Shown one piece after another: positions 5,266 to 6,598 of a DNA stretch of 6,598 bases (its first letter is position 1; the number at the start of each line of letters is the position of its first letter). Position numbers and translations under genes: made by a program. A model generated the notes under the pieces. It saw only the letters and a list, made by a program, of their open reading frames with translations. It was not told where the DNA came from and ran no database searches. The DNA lies in contig JAJYQH010000032.1 in NCBI GenBank assembly GCA_021794705.1, forward strand, positions 1 through 6,598. Direction: 5' to 3'. Source of the stretch: Actinomycetes bacterium. GTDB lineage: Bacteria > Actinomycetota > Actinomycetes > Propionibacteriales > Propionibacteriaceae.

Positions 5266-6516
5266 GTGAGCAAGGGCGGGAGTTCCACTGGGACCGTGGC
5301 GGGGCTCGCGTTGGGGGTGTTGGCGGGAATCGGGGGATTCCTCGACACCGGCGGTGTGATCACCGCCGTCTCCGCAGGCGCACGGTTCCACTACTCGCTG
5401 CTGTGGACGGTGGTGTTCGGCCTGGTCGGCTTCTCGGTGTTCGCCGAGATGTCCGGGCGGGTGGCGGTGTCCTCGGCCCAACCGACCTACGAGGTGATCC
5501 GCACCCGGCTGGGACCACGCCTGGGAGCGGTCCCGCTCATCGCCGACCTCATCGTGCACGTGCTCGTGCTGGCCGTCGACCTCGTGGGCATGGCCCTGGC
5601 CCTGCAGCTGCTCACCGGCGTGAGCTATCGGCTCTGGGTGCCGCTGGTGGCGGCGGCCCTGGCCCTCGTGTTGTGGTTCTTCAACTTCAGCGCGGTCGAC
5701 ACCGGCGCCGCGCTGCTCGGCCTCACGATGCTCATCATGATCCCCGCGATGGTGGTGCTCTCCCCCGGCTGGTCCAATGTGGGGATCGCCCTCGCCCACC
5801 CGCACATCGACCCGTCGAAGTCCGTGCCGACCTACCTGTTCGCGGTGGCGTCCCTGCTCGGCTCGTTCATGACCCCCTACCAGTTCGACTTCTACTCCTC
5901 GGGGGCGATCGAGGAGGGCTGGACGGGCCCGGACCTGCGCCGCAACCGCATCGTCGCCGTGATCGGGACGCTGTTCGGTGCCGTCATGACCCTGTCGGTG
6001 ATGATTGCCGGTGCCGGGGCCCTCTACCCCTACCACCACCCGGTCGACTCGATCAGGGCCGCCGCGCAACCGGCGCAGGCGGCGTTCGGGGGGGTCGGCT
6101 TCGTCATCTTCGTCATCGGCGTCTTCGCGGTCTCGGTCGCCGCCTCGGTCGAGCTCTGCCTCTCCGGCGCCTACGGGCTCAGCCAGTACTACGGCTGGGA
6201 CTGGGGCAAGAGCACCTCCCCCCGCCGGGCCCCGGCGTTCAACCTGGTCTTCCTCGCGATGATCGTGCTCGCCATGGCGATCGATCTCACGGGTGTCGAC
6301 CCGATCCAGTTCACGGTCATCACGATGGCCCTCGGCGCCGCGGCCCTGCCGTTCACGTTCGGCCCGGTGCTGGTGATCGCCAATGACCCGCAGTTCATGG
6401 GCGAGCAGCGCAATCGCCCGGCGATCAACGTCGTGGCGGGCATCGTCCTCGGCGTCCTCGTCCTCACGACCCTGGCCACGATCCCCCTGCTGGTGAGCAC
6501 CGGTGGCCAGTTCTGA
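5266..6516 (+). CDS. Nramp-family (SLC11-like) divalent metal ion transporter with non-canonical ion-binding motifs
   Basis: A 416-aa integral membrane protein, about 11 hydrophobic helices by eye, of the Nramp/SLC11 superfamily in the LeuT fold. It probably carries a divalent cation across the cytoplasmic membrane. TM1 reads GGFLDTGGVITA: D27-T28-G29-G30 stands where classical transporters have DPGN. TM6 reads FMTPYQFDFYSSG (201-213), so T203 replaces the conserved metal-binding Met, Y205-Q206 replace His-Asn, and Y210 replaces the second His. The downstream AIEEGW and the overall spacing keep the family pattern. Losing the soft Met ligand suggests a substrate other than Mn2+/Fe2+, perhaps a harder ion such as Mg2+; this is inference. 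The GTG at 5266 follows AAGGAG (5256-5261) by 4 nt. The gene is divergent from the GNAT gene. Its last 14 bases overlap another open frame, which may be a co-translated partner. Confidence 0.87.
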   Translation: MSKGGSSTGTVAGLALGVLAGIGGFLDTGGVITAVSAGARFHYSLLWTVVFGLVGFSVFAEMSGRVAVSSAQPTYEVIRTRLGPRLGAVPLIADLIVHVLVLAVDLVGMALALQLLTGVSYRLWVPLVAAALALVLWFFNFSAVDTGAALLGLTMLIMIPAMVVLSPGWSNVGIALAHPHIDPSKSVPTYLFAVASLLGSFMTPYQFDFYSSGAIEEGWTGPDLRRNRIVAVIGTLFGAVMTLSVMIAGAGALYPYHHPVDSIRAAAQPAQAAFGGVGFVIFVIGVFAVSVAASVELCLSGAYGLSQYYGWDWGKSTSPRRAPAFNLVFLAMIVLAMAIDLTGVDPIQFTVITMALGAAALPFTFGPVLVIANDPQFMGEQRNRPAINVVAGIVLGVLVLTTLATIPLLVSTGGQF

Positions 6517-6598
6517 CAGCGGGCGGGACCCCGCCGCGGACGAGCCGACGGAGAGCCTGGCCCTGGGCCAGGTCATCGACCATGCCCTGCTCGACCGG
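6503..6598 (+). CDS. Start of an overlapping downstream gene, truncated by the window edge
   Basis: From the GTG at 6503 a frame stays open for 32 codons to the window end, in the +1 register relative to the transporter and overlapping its stop by 14 nt. Codon third positions are almost all G or C. The predicted peptide starts with an acidic, polar stretch (SSDSGRDPAADEPTES) and turns into LALGQVIDHALLDR, which reads like the opening strand of a PRC-barrel or similar small domain. That resemblance is weak. Such overlap would make translation coupled to the transporter. There is no clear Shine-Dalgarno. Two inverted repeats, GGCGG/CCGCC (6522-6535) and CTGGCCC/GGGCCAG (6557-6571), could instead be transporter terminators, so the gene call is uncertain. 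Confidence 0.5.
   Translation, partial: MASSDSGRDPAADEPTESLALGQVIDHALLDR

Noticed and set aside
5215..6576. A minus-strand open frame of about 450 codons opposite the transporter
   Set aside because: The translation is a charged, His/Arg/Glu-rich composition typical of the antisense of hydrophobic membrane-protein codons.

Overview
This window looks like an ordinary chromosomal segment of a high-GC actinobacterium (Actinomycetota). The base composition is strongly GC-rich with a heavy GC bias in third codon positions. Several starts are GTG. The -10 hexamers are of TAnnnT type (TAGGCT, TACCCT, TAGGGT), in two cases 6-7 nt before a GTG start with no Shine-Dalgarno, which is the usual actinobacterial leaderless arrangement. 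The type IIA topoisomerase B subunit resembles the ParE-like protein of Streptomyces relatives rather than GyrB, which argues against Mycobacterium. The genus cannot be fixed from this sequence.

Layout. 38-670 (+) is pdxH, pyridoxine/pyridoxamine 5'-phosphate oxidase. It converges on parE (924-3008, -) across a 253-bp gap that holds several inverted repeats, including a 54-nt composite stem-loop. Divergent from parE across a 303-bp promoter region is a 65-aa CxxC/CxxH protein of the DUF7455 type (3312-3509, +), followed by a clear hairpin terminator. Next come an aldo/keto reductase with its own promoter (3705-4565, +), a convergent GNAT acetyltransferase (4573-5100, -), a divergent Nramp-like metal transporter with a non-canonical ion site (5266-6516, +), and the beginning of an overlapping downstream reading frame (6503 to the window edge).

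How the genes relate. Most appear to be single-gene units with alternating orientation, so there is no visible pathway joining them. The one plausible functional pair is the Nramp-like transporter and the overlapping frame behind it, which may be translationally coupled.

I found no CRISPR array, insertion sequence, phage module, tRNA or rRNA, and no convincing new multi-gene system. The points most worth a second look are the composite hairpin at 756-809, the altered substrate motifs of the Nramp-like protein, a perfect 15-bp inverted repeat inside the 3' end of the GNAT gene, and operator-like half-sites spaced 11 bp apart upstream of parE.
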